From assembly GCA_018287875.1 (NCBI GenBank), contig JAGVVL010000001.1, positions 8,742,001-8,806,000 on the forward strand: a DNA stretch of 64,000 bases, in the 5' to 3' direction. The position numbers and the translations under genes were made by a program. The notes beneath the pieces are model-generated. The model saw only the letters and a list, made by a program, of their open reading frames with translations, ran no database searches and was not told where the DNA came from. Shown here one piece after another: positions 11,294 through 21,224 of the stretch; the first letter of the stretch is position 1, and each line of letters starts with the position of its first letter. The DNA is from Nigrospora sphaerica (Eukaryota; Ascomycota; Sordariomycetes; Amphisphaeriales; Apiosporaceae).

Positions 11294-11488
11294 CGCTTTA
11301 GTAATGCTCGTTATGCGTCTACATATCCTATAGAAATACGCAGTGCTAGCGCGTAAACCGAATACTGCCAGCATACCTTTTGTCACGGGCCTAAGGCTAT
11401 CTGGCGAAGCGGCAGCAGGTTCAACCATGTTCTACCACCGTCAAATGTACCAGATTGTCTCATCGTCTTTTTACGATGGACTCGCGAG
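11294..11488 (+). repeat. 193-bp dispersed repeat, copy B, fused to NACHT fragment
   Basis: Second copy of the 7365-7557 segment, with two extra T residues (near 11383 and 11470) that break its reading frame. Similarity stops at the CTCGCGAG string, and NACHT-like coding sequence begins immediately after it, so 11488/11489 looks like a rearrangement breakpoint. Confidence 0.9.
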
Positions 11489-13817
11489 ATGCAAGATCTT
11501 CACTGACATACTTTAAGATCCCAGGCTCCAGGGAGTCTATCTCGTTGTTGATGCTTTAGACGAGTGTGAGAAGGGTCTCTCACAGCTTCTCGATCCAATT
11601 GTTCAGTCTTCGTGCTTAGCCCGTGTTAAGTGGCTCGTCTTAAGCCGTAACTGGTCGCAGATCGAAGAACAGCTCTCCAACGTGACCCAGAGGCTGTCGC
11701 TCGAGGTGAATGAGAAGTCGGTCGCAGCAGCTGTGGACATCTACATCGCGTATAAGGTGTCCCAACTTACATAACAGAAGGGCTACCGAGACAAGACCGC
11801 CGATGAGGTCCACCAGTACCTGTCGTCGAATGCTGACGGCACTTTCCTCTGGGTCGCCTTAGTCTGCCAAGAACTCGAAAAGAGTCGGCGAGGGAATGCT
11901 CTGCAGAAAGTCAAATCTTTCCCATCAGGCCTTGATGCCCTTTATGAAAGGATGATGCAACAAATTTGTGCATTTAAGCACGCCAATTTCTGTACGTAGT
12001 GTCGCGGTTCAAGGAACGAAGGATCTGTTGATGACCCAAAGGTTCTATTGAGATACGAAAACTACAGGTGAAGAGGAAAAGAAGAGGAACAGGCTCCTCT
12101 CAGTCACTGTTTGGCAGGAATATATCCAGCCAGCGGCGGTACGTACCGCCAGGCAGCGGTAAGTCGTCTATGCGTTCCCATGCCCTTGTACCTATGTACC
12201 CATGCCGTAACACGTAGGTCCTCGCCCTCGTTGTAATAACCTATCCACCACCTTCGCTTGCCGAGTCTACCACATTTATCGAAGATTTATTTGATATGGC
12301 GGACGATCTCGAGTCCCTGCAGGAGATCATTAGTGTTTGCGGCTCGTTCTTAACTGTTCGAAAGGACATGGTTTACTTTGTCCACCAGTCGGCGAAGGAC
12401 TTCTTAATGACGAAGCAATCAACTGTTCTCTTCCCTAAAACCTAAGCATCCGTTTATAACCAGATATTCTCTAAGTCTCACAAGGCTATGACCTAGACAC
12501 TGAAACACGACATGTACGGATTACAACACCTAGGCTTCCCTATCGAGGATGTCTCAACGGGTACCCAACCCGGACCCACTGGCGGCGATACGGTACTCCT
12601 GCATCCACTGGGCCAATCACCTGATCGATGCCAGCAAGGCTCCGGGCAGAGACGACAGCGTACGAGGCAACGAGGCAGTGGACGAGTTCTTACGGAGTAA
12701 GGGTCTCTACTAGATCGAGTCGTTAAGTCTCCTCCGGAGCATGTCGGAAGGGATGCTCAGACTAGAGAAGCTAGGACAGCATTTGCAGGTAAGCCTATGC
12801 ACGTCTATTATGGCTTCCTCTAGAGCTAACAGTACGAAGGACCAGCCAAGGGCGGCTGGGCTTCAGGCGCTCGTGAAAGACGTCTACCGTCTTCTGTAAA
12901 CCTTCCGGCCGGCGATCGAGAGCTGGCCGCTTCAGGCGTACGCGTCGACACTCGTCTTTAGCCCGACGAGAAGCCTGATGCGCGAGCTGTTTGTCCACGA
13001 GAGGCCGCAGTGGGTCGAGTGCAGAACAGAGTTGGTGAAGCAATGGAGCGCGTGCGAGGTGACGCTCGAGGGCCATACGTCCGTTGTCGACTCAGTGGCC
13101 TTCTCGGCCGACGGCCGGCGCGTCGTCTCGGCGTCAGGCGACAAGACCGTCAAGCTCTGGGACGCGGCCACGGGCGCGTGCGAGCAGACGCTCGAGGGCC
13201 ATACTTCTCTAGTCAGCTCGACGGCCTTCTCGGCTGACAGGCAGCGCGTCGTCTTGGCGTCGTACGACGGCACCGTCAAGGTCTGGAACGTGTAGACGGG
13301 CGCGTGCGAGCAGACGCTTAAGGGCCATACGAGCGAGGTCCTCTCGGCGACCTTCTCGGCTGATGGGCGGCACGTCATCTCGGCTTCAGAACGCGGGACC
13401 GCTGAGGTCTGGAACGTGCAGACGGGCACGTGCCTTTATACCCACAACGTGGGCTACACCTCAACCCTCTCGTTTGATCCGACGGGTACCTTGGTCCACA
13501 CGGACGCTGGCGACATCCAGGTAGATGAATCTATGTCATCAAATGCGGTCACGCATCTCCAACAGCCGAACCAACAGAAAGATTACAGTCTGAGTCCAGA
13601 CCGGACTTGGATTCTAAAGCAGTCCAAGGAGATCCTCTGGCTGCCCCCAGAGTACCGGCCAGCTCGGTCTGCCGTGTCTAGAACAGCGCAAGGCACGAAC
13701 CTCGTGCTTGGTTGCCCGTCAGGTCGGGTCTATATCTTTCATTTATCACGTTTCTATAAATTACTTTGTATTCTCGAAGTTCTTATTATTTTCTACTCCC
13801 CATGTAAAGGAGGGTCC
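11489..13817 (+). pseudogene. NACHT-WD40 (HET-E-like NLR) pseudogene lacking its 5' part
   Basis: Homology starts just before the NACHT Walker B block (VYLVVDALDEC) and proceeds in family order: FLWVALVC, LYERMM, the winged-helix-like DMADDLESLQEI and VYFVHQSAKDFL, FSPTRSLMRELF, then WD40 units beginning CEVTLEGHTSVVDSVAFS at about 13055 and a family-typical end with LWLPPEYRP and GCPSGRVYIFHLS. The N-terminal effector domain and the P-loop (Walker A) are absent. Frame order is 0, then 2 after the LTR insertion at 12000, then 0 again after a 1-base shift near 12560. In-frame stops are TAA 11514, TAA 11772, TAG 11997, TAA 12443, TAG 12494, TAG 12711, TAA 12897 and TAG 13293; none is TGA, as expected from CpA-to-TpA mutation. 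Functional relatives are STAND receptors that control vegetative incompatibility. Only about three WD units remain. Confidence 0.85.
12000..12212. mobile_element. solo LTR (213 bp) with 5-bp target-site duplication
   Basis: The insert begins TGTCGCGG and ends CCGTAACA, i.e. TG..CA ends with a TGT/ACA inverted pair, and is bounded by CGTAG at 11995-11999 and again at 12213-12217. Removing the insert plus one duplicate rejoins the NACHT coding sequence in frame (..NFCT-stop-VLALV..) and exactly explains the local frame change. No internal retrotransposon coding sequence is present, so this is a solo LTR left by recombination. A LTR superfamily cannot be assigned from the ends alone. Confidence 0.8.
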
Positions 13818-14331
13818 TGTTAGAACAGACAGACCCCAGATGAAGGGAGCTTGGTGGAAGGACGCGGTCGTAAGGTCGATCTGAACGGAGTGATTGCGTG
13901 TCCTTATGTCATATTCCACAATCAAGGACGTGTGGATAGTCTTGATCAAGGGTCGCAACAAGTGAGAAGGTGAAGAGTGAGGTTCAAAGTCAAGAGCAAA
14001 GGGAGTGTGTATTTATAAAGCATGGTGGTCAACAGGTTGAATTGTGTTGTGTGTGTCACATAGCTAACTGCGAACGGTTGAACGTTCCTATTTAAAGTGC
14101 ATTAGCTTGATCAAGGTTCAAACCATCATTCCCCATCCCCGTCTCACTATGGTATACGATAAATCCAAGCTTTTCTAATTAGGCTTCGCGAACGTACTAG
14201 AATATGGACTACGAACTGCTTATCAACACGAAATTACTCGACGTGCCGTCACTTTATTGTTTCCGTAGATTCTTAAAGACCCTACTTGGCTGTTCTTAGA
14301 CAGATGGGAACAACAAACGTTCGTGGCGATG
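13818..14331. other. intergenic after NACHT-WD40 pseudogene; weak LTR-like ends
   Basis: AT-rich spacer. TGTTAGAACAG at 13818 and CTGTTCTTAGACA ending at 14302 are imperfect inverted repeats with TG..CA ends, but the flanking five bases do not match, so a second LTR is only a possibility. Confidence 0.35.
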
Positions 14332-14676
14332 CTATTGGTGATCCCGCAGCTCGTAGCAGGTGGCGAGTCGGGCACAGACATCTCTTCGGGCGTGGACGTC
14401 TAGCTCGTGAGCCACCTTGACAGGCGTGAACCGGGGACCGTTGTCCGGGGACAGGCTGGACATGCTGAAGACAGCCTCCTCGTCCAGAGTGATGACCTGA
14501 GGCATGCCGGTGTATCCTTCGGCGGATAGGTCGAAGGTGTACCCAGTCTCAGCAACCACGAATGTGGCATAGTGGCCGTATCCCTCAGGCAGCGTCACAT
14601 TCTGTGTCGGTAACCTGGGGATGGAGATGGCTGAAGCAAGGCCAGCCACGCTGAAGATGAGAGGAAGGGACTTCAT
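14332..14676 (-). CDS. small secreted protein, 114 aa, unknown function
   Basis: Single exon from ATG 14676 (TTG two codons upstream is not a start) to TAG 14332. Residues 1-18 form a clear secretion signal: MK, a hydrophobic core LPLIFSVAGLASA, and a plausible signal-peptidase site after ASA. The mature part is about 96 residues, acidic, with only two cysteines, both near the C terminus (DVCARLATCYEL). A TATA-like element (TATAAG, minus strand, near 14761-14766) lies about 90 bases upstream. It resembles small secreted or candidate effector proteins in size and location beside repeats, but I recognise no family. The stop could itself be a mutated Gln codon, which would make the gene a truncated remnant. 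Confidence 0.5.
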   Translation of the reverse strand: MKSLPLIFSVAGLASAISIPRLPTQNVTLPEGYGHYATFVVAETGYTFDLSAEGYTGMPQVITLDEEAVFSMSSLSPDNGPRFTPVKVAHELDVHARRDVCARLATCYELRDHQ

Positions 14677-15693
14677 GACCAAGGAAAGAATTTAATTGTG
14701 CTGTATGCTTTGCCTACGAGGAGTGCATGTAGTCTCGTATCCAGAGGACTGTTTCCCCTTCTTATAGATATTGGAATCGGGCTCATTGCTGCGTCCTTCA
14801 GACTGTTATTGCTATCTACCTACCAAGATAAGTAGGTCGCATAAGTATCTTGACGTCCATTCCTGGTCGTCGTATGGCGACAGGGACAGCAGCTATTTTT
14901 AGAGAGAGCGGCTCACGAGAATCCGACCGACGGCCCAGGTTACCGGTAATTCCAACACAGTGGCACGGCAGGTTACTTCTGGGCCTGCTGCACTTTCTTA
15001 GTAGCCCCTGCTGTTAGTATCGCGCGAAGCTCGGGTTACGGCGGTGGGTAGGTTGTAGCATCCTAAGGAAATATATTGTTCACATATTTGGACATCTGGT
15101 AATAGTTAGGCCAGAAAGACTGGCACCTAAGTGTTTTGTATAGCGCAATGGTAATATGGTTCTTAGAATACTGCCGCGCTAGTTCTGTCGGGTGCTCTCG
15201 TCCTGGGCTACTAGGAACTATTACAACTTTATCAACTCTCAGTGACTGTTACCTCTTTGCTTTTGTGCCATGATGGGCCAATCGGTGTGAATGCAAGTTG
15301 GTATTTTTTCGGCACATCTCTTGGCGTGACCGATGTATGCGGTTGTTGGGATACTTGCATCTTAAACGCTATGCAGCATGGGTACGTACTCGATAGTCAA
15401 ACAACAGGCCAATTAGCCCTGGCGGCGAAGACCTCAATTTGTAGATCCTTCCCTGAGCGGTCACTTGCGAGTGCATACCCCTGTTGCGGTACCATATAAC
15501 CTGCCACACCTACTCCACCCTGTCTCCTGAATTTCTACCTTGCAGGCAACCGAGGTATCGACTTTGAATCCCGTAAGCAAGCACCCTCTGCCCGTATTGC
15601 CACTTGCCAGATTTTCAAAAAAAAAAATGGAGATATTGTCTCTTTCATACCGTCGTCCCGTTCCCAGGCCTCTGGCATTCTGTACCCTCCAAC
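14677..15693. other. AT-rich intergenic, no gene recognised
   Basis: Contains the promoter of the small secreted protein gene and a stretch with scattered short frames. A string resembling a tRNA A box (TAGCGCAATGG at 15140) has no matching B box downstream. Confidence 0.5.
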
Positions 15694-16263
15694 ATGTCGT
15701 GCTACGATAACCACAGACTGGTGAAAGATGGCGGCGTGTGCGAAGGCGACGTGCGCGAGTACGTATCGCGTCCTATCTTTATGTGGCTAGGGTTCTTCAT
15801 TGTCGTTTGGTTCTTTGTCACCGTCCTCAACTTACCCTGAGGTGAGACGACGACCGCGCCATCACCAGGCTCGGAGAAAAAATGGGAGACGACCACTATG
15901 ACCACGACGCCGCCGGGTCCGGATGAAAAGGCCCACTGGACGCGCCCAGAGCCGTTTTTTACGCACAAGTTGGCGCCGCACTACCGCCGCTCACCCCTGC
16001 TACGCCTCACGGCTATCGTGCTTTACCTCGACGTGCCGGCCTTGCAGTTGCGCCACGGTGCCTGGGTCCTCATCTCGTGGTGGCGGCTGCTGATGGTCAC
16101 GTTCGAGCAGTGGCCTCCGGCTGCCACCTTGAATTAGTTTGCCCGCGGAATCCTTGCGTGGTCCACCCTCGTCGTTGTCACCGGCGGTCCCGTCCTGGCT
16201 GCGTTTGGTGGCCTTGTGGTGATGTTCCAGCTTCGGAGTCTTGCCGAGCTGGTTGGGTGCTGA
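15694..16263 (+). pseudogene. predicted multi-pass membrane protein gene, broken by stops
   Basis: One frame from ATG 15694 reads as a coherent membrane protein through TGA 15838 and TAG 16135 and ends at TGA 16261. Each stop is one C-to-T or G-to-A change from Arg, Gln or Trp. Hydrophobic segments are IFMWLGFFIVVWFFVTVL, a tryptophan-bearing AWVLISWWRLLMVTF and ILAWSTLVVVTGGPVLAAFG followed by GGLVVMFQL. Between them is a Pro/Thr-rich hydrophilic loop. I do not recognise a family. Continued protein-like sequence across the stops and the mutation type argue for a decayed gene; a chance open frame is the alternative. Confidence 0.4.
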
Positions 16264-18229
16264 TGCACCATAGAGCGGACTGTATGTGGGTGTGCACGGG
16301 ATGGGCTTTCATCGAGAAGGCTGCGTGCGTGTCGAAGTGGGATAGCTCTATGGTCCGTGGCGGTACCATATTAGAGGGGAGGCTTTCTTACATGCCGATC
16401 ATCCATGATGTGAACGGGCATCTATGCGGAAACCCCACACCGGCAATGGCATGTATCTAGTGTACACAAACAATTGTTTCAAAGTGTCAGCATACAGGGT
16501 CATTTTATATAGCACTTGTGATGCAGTACATAAGGATTGTGCATTGGTTGCACAAGACAGGTGGGTGGCAGCCGCAAATGTCTCAGAGATAGGGTTGAGC
16601 ATGACCTATGGCCTGTGCGGCTGCCGTCTCGAGATCAAAGATGTCTCAGTGAGCGACAGCTTGATAGTGGTGAGGCTTATACTCTTTTCAACACACACGC
16701 TCTCACTTCTGTTCTCATGACATCATTACACACCAGTGACATCAGATTCACCCAGAAGCCCACACGAAGGATACATACCGAGCCTATATCACTACCCATT
16801 TATGTCCTTGAACGCCTATATTGGAAAGCCCCCCCCCCCCAAAAGGTAAATCATTCCAGAATCAATTGAGTTCATCTTTTCTAATAACACCTGGTCCAAA
16901 CCTAAATAGGTATGTACCGGATTCATCTTGCGTGTTTACTTAGAGAAAGATATCAGCATGATACCTGTCAGTGTGGGTGGGGGTGAGGGGCATTCAAAGT
17001 TCCAGGGCAATAAGTTATTACGCGCCCGATGGTAGGCATCGAAGACGTTTAGCTAGGCTTTTCTCAATATTGGTGGGTGGATAATATTCAGCTATCAAGT
17101 ACCCCTCTCATCATCAGTATCAAGGGCTACTAGTGGAACGGTATACGTTCCATAGCCAATGTCCGTGATGTATCCTCACAGGACCAATGGAAAAGTGATG
17201 TTCAACCTCAAATTTATACTGACTGAGTAATTAGCGGCCTGAAAATCATCTTTGGAGGCTCAAGAGGACTTATACCACTGTAAGATTACCCACGAGGATC
17301 GTAGTACGTCTTGGCCTTGACGTCCCGCCTCGAAAATAATGTCTAGCGGAGCCGACCTAGAGTTGAGGTTCTCTGAAGCTGTTTAAGATATGTATCGGAA
17401 AGACCAGTCCCGCGCGAATATGACTCATGCTTAATTTAAAAGAGGCCTTAAAAGCATTATTGTGGCTCCTGTTTTTGTCCGGAAGAAAAACTAGCAGCGG
17501 TTTTATGTACACTTAGAAAATTTTCCCGAGTTCCCGCGATCCTCACAACAACGCGGCTCGTTTTTTGGTCTGGTGAGAACATCGGTCGCGTCAGGGCTGG
17601 TTGGATCGTTGATGATAGAGACTCTAGCCATACATGTCAAGGCTGGTGGTGGCCACAGCAACAAGGGAATGGAAGTAGAAGGCTGGGCATCACGACTAAG
17701 CCACGCTAAGGTCAAAACCTTAGAGATAGGCCGATGTGTATACAGACAGACGCCCCGAGAATTACCAGCCCTGAAGTCAAGCCCATTGGGACCGAAGATG
17801 CCGTCGGCCGTTGGTTGCGGGCCTTGCGCAGATACTCCAGAAACTCAAACTCTGAGTACCGCATGATGTGCCTCTTGTGGTGGCCACGTGGTGGGAGATA
17901 GTGTCAAATGGATGGAAACCTGTCAGAATACGATCCGACACAGCACAAAAAATAAGAGAAGGCCTACATGGGGCGGAAAACCTCGAGCTAGGCCGACTTG
18001 TCCGGAAGGGGAAGACGAGTGGGTGAGCGCATTTACGACTTAGGTATCTACAAGAAAGCACACCAAATGGGTCATCCCGGCCTCATCGCCGCGGAATATA
18101 GAGTTGTCAACGTTTGCGCCGTCTAAACCGCTTAGCTCCCCACTGGCAGATCTCGTATCGGTCGTGGAGGTCCCATTGCTCATTCCAGAACATTAGACGT
18201 CCGGGCAGAAATATCATGGCTTCACGAAC
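16264..18229. other. AT-rich intergenic, no gene recognised
   Basis: About 2 kb with many stops in all frames, a 12-base C tract at 16829-16840 and no coding similarity recognised. Composition suggests decayed, RIP-like DNA up to about 17.5 kb; GC content then rises toward the GH5 gene. Confidence 0.5.
16829..16840 (+). repeat. poly(C) tract, 12 bases
   Basis: Uninterrupted C12 followed by AAAA in AT-rich intergenic DNA. Confidence 0.9.
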
Positions 18230-20084
18230 CTAAAACATTACGGCCAAGGCGGCAAAGGCCAGCAACCCGCCCCAAACCCCCCGCAAGGAGGCGGCTCCCG
18301 AAGTGGGGGCGACTTGGGACGGGGCAGCCGAGGGGTTGCGTGCTGGTGAGTTGGGCGACGGGAACGAGGTGGCGCCCGCGGGCGGTATCAAGGGTGCCGC
18401 GCCGGGGGCCGTCAAAATAGCACCGCCCACGTCGGTGGCGCTGGGGCGCTTGGGCGCGCCCGTGGCCATCAGCAGCGTCGTCATGGTGAGTCCCGCCAGG
18501 GTGGCGGGCACGACAATTTCGGTCCGGGAGTCCATGGAGATGGAGTACGAGGCGGCACCGCCCAGGGAGAGCACGCTGGTGCTTCCCGTGAGCGCGAGGC
18601 TGGCGGACGTGGACGTCGGCTTGGCTACGAGGAGCGTCGAGATCAGCGGCGATTTGACCGTGGTTGAGTTAGCAGGGAATGCGGGCAGCTGAGCCGGGGC
18701 GGAACCGTTGGGGGCGCTCGGGGGTCGGGGGATAGCCGCTGTGGGAGGAATCGTTGGGGGGGAGGCTGGCGAAGAGGGGGCGGTAGCGTCTTTGGCGTTC
18801 AACCACGGTGCCAAGACGCACTGCGTCATCAGCTTGTTGTCGAGGAGTTGGCCGCCCTGCTTCGACGGGGTGAGGCTGAGGACGTAAGAGGACGAGAAGC
18901 TGCCGGCGGCCCAGGCCACAAAGCCCACAAAGACATCCGCGTTGGCGTTGATAAAGGTGTTCTGCGCGCAGAAGGCCGTCATGCACTGGAAACAAGGTCA
19001 GCTTAGTCCGCCTACAGCCGGCTCACACAGTCCTCACCGAGGGAGCGTTGGAGGCGCCGCTCTCGCTGATCAGGCCTTGGCGGCCGTTCTCGCGCAGGAA
19101 GGCGGCGACGGTGCCAAAGGCGTCGATGTTGTCGGTCACGCACTCGGTGTGGGTGCCCGAGTTGTCTTCGTCTAGGTACTTGTGGATGTCGAGGACGAGA
19201 TTGGCGGTGGTGCCGTCGGGGTTCCGGATGGCCATCAGGGCGGCGGCGGAGCCGCTCGAGACCAGGGTGGCGGCACTGTCGAAGTTGGTGCCCGGCAGAA
19301 GGATCATCTGGGACGCGGCACCGGCCTGGCGGATGGCGGTGACGACCTTCTGGCAGGTCTGCGCCCAGAGGGTGATGTCCAGGTCGTGGGGCTCATTCAT
19401 CAGCTCGAAGACAACCCTCTCGTTCTGGGCGTATTTGGTGGCGAGCTGGAGCCAAAGGCTGACGAACTGGTCATCCGTCGGGCCGCCCTGGCCAATGATG
19501 CCGCCATTCCACCGCGCAAAGTTGTGGATGTCGATCATGCAGTGGGCGCCGGTGCTCAGACATGCCTGCACCAGCTGGTCGTATTTCCCCAAGTTGTTGG
19601 CGTCGAGGGGGCCGCCGAGCTGGTTGTTGACGAGAAATTGCCAGGAAATAGCTAAAGGGCGGGTGTCAACTTTGCCTGCCCGCATCGAGGGCTGGCGACC
19701 TGGCGAGGCCGTGGGCTCGGAGGCCCGGGGAGCAACATACGGAGCCTCATCAGGTTCATCCCGTCGCCGGCGACGAAGTGTTTCATCTGAGCGGCGCCAT
19801 CGCCCGGCAGCTGGGTCGAGGACAACGGACAAGTGCCCTGGGCACAAGTTAGCGAAAGGGCTCGGTAGCCAGCAGGCCATGTTGGGTCTTTGGGTTTCTC
19901 CCTACATCAATCTGACAGCCGAAATCCCCACCGGCAATGGCCACCCCCTGGGACGATTCAAAGTCAGCCCACCCGCACAGCTCGTGGGCCGCGTCCAAGC
20001 AACGAGGAGCCGGCCTACCAAAAATGGGACCTTGGCCAGCGCGATCGGCACCGAGGCCAGCAGCAGCAGGTTGCGGAAAAACAT
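18230..20084 (-). CDS. GH5 endo-beta-1,4-glucanase, secreted, probably GPI-anchored
   Basis: Five exons (20084-20019, 19947-19906, 19837-19741, 19651-19038, 18985-18230) give 524 residues; all introns are GT..AG and phases agree. Exon 2 is a 42-nt mini-exon coding GVAIAGGDFGCQID. Residues 1-17 are a signal peptide (MFFRNLLLLASVPIALA). The GH5 barrel follows: HFVAGDGMNLMRLPISW, MIDIHNFARWNG, ELMNEPHD with Glu155 as likely acid/base, and LISESGA with Glu265 as likely nucleophile. It hydrolyses internal beta-1,4-glucan bonds of plant cell walls. After the barrel, roughly residue 320 on, comes a Ser/Thr/Pro/Ala-rich tail and a hydrophobic C terminus (GVWGGLLAFAALAVMF), as in GPI-anchored wall enzymes; no CBM1 is seen. 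It is divergent from the rhomboid gene with a 1.1-kb shared upstream region. Confidence 0.9.
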
Positions 20085-21224
20085 GGTCAACACGGGGCAA
20101 GAAGCGAAGCGAAACGAAAAAGACAGGCTTGAAGGTGCGGGTTCCTACAAGGAATACACAGCACACGAGGGGAAAGAACGAAAAAGAGCGCCTGGCGAAG
20201 GAACGAACGAAGGGCGAAAGGCAAGGCGGAAGGCGAAAGGAGCGGGCGACGATGTGTCGGCAGCAGCGCTCTTGGGGGGTACATATGAAGTCCCCATTTT
20301 GCGGGAGAGAGGCAGCGGCGGCGGTCGATTGGGGGGAAACGTCTAGACCGTTGGCGGGCCGGGCCAATGAACAAGTCGAGTCGGGGTGTGATGGGTGATG
20401 GGGGGTTTCAAGACGCCCCCAGTCTCAGAATCAATTACTGCGCCCTGGGCCCGCCCGTGCACGCCAGCGCCGGTGACAGGCGACAGGCCAGGCCAGCCCG
20501 GCGGGCTGAGAGGAGAGACAGCTGAGCTTTTGGGCCCTATCGGAGGGCCCCAAGAGGACACACGAGTGAATCGTCGCCCCCTGGCCCCAGTAGCCCAGCA
20601 CGCATAAGAATAAGCCTGGGACGCCACGACGATCCGGGTTTACGGCTGGGTTAGGCGGGCAAGCTGGCGAGCCGGAGAGGAGGCATCGAGGGCATCTATG
20701 GACGCGCTAAGAAGGAAAGAGGCGAGTTGAGCGCCAAGACGCGCCCCTTGTCTCACCTCGAGGCGCCGCTTCCGACCGGTTGGTTCCATCGCCCCCGCCC
20801 CTGCCGCCGCTTTGCGTGCGACCAAGACGGCGTGCGCTGGGGTCATCCAATCCCAGTCCCCATCCCATGGGATGGGACGACGCACGGAACGGAAGAAGAA
20901 TCCAGCATCGACTGATCGCTTCGACCTCTCCACGGCCGAGGTCACCGGCACCGGCACCGACCCCCGAAAGACCACCCGCGGCCAACCCCACCCGACGAGG
21001 GAGCCGACGCCTGAACCGTCTCTCTCTGTCTCTTTCTCTCTCTTGCGTCGCCGGCTCGGTCCACAGCCCGCACGCCGACGCTCCGCTCCGCTCGACCACC
21101 CTCTCGACCCGACTCGTGTCGTGGTCGTGAGTCCGCAGCCCCTCTCCCGGATCCATCCATCCACCCCCCGCTGTTGCCATCTATTCACCCCCTCTATTGC
21201 CGTCGTGCCCACCCCCCTCCCAGC
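20085..21224. other. bidirectional upstream region of GH5 and rhomboid genes
   Basis: GC-rich 1.1-kb spacer between two divergent starts. CT-rich tracts near 21015-21050 (TCTCTCTCTGTCTCTTTCTC) just upstream of the rhomboid gene are typical of fungal core promoters. Open frames on both strands here look like composition artefacts. Confidence 0.6.

Noticed and set aside
13818..14302. Possible second LTR with TGTTAGAACAG and CTGTTCTTAGACA ends
   Set aside because: The inverted ends match only with gaps and the flanking 5-mers (GGTCC and GATGG) differ, so there is no target-site duplication.
15140..15150. tRNA A-box-like TAGCGCAATGG
   Set aside because: No GGTTCRANTCC-type B box follows at tRNA distance and no cloverleaf could be folded by eye.
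19048..20346. 432-codon + strand frame opposite the GH5 gene
   Set aside because: The minus-strand GH5 model explains the region with motifs, signal peptide and splice sites; the + frame has no domain and crosses an intergenic region.
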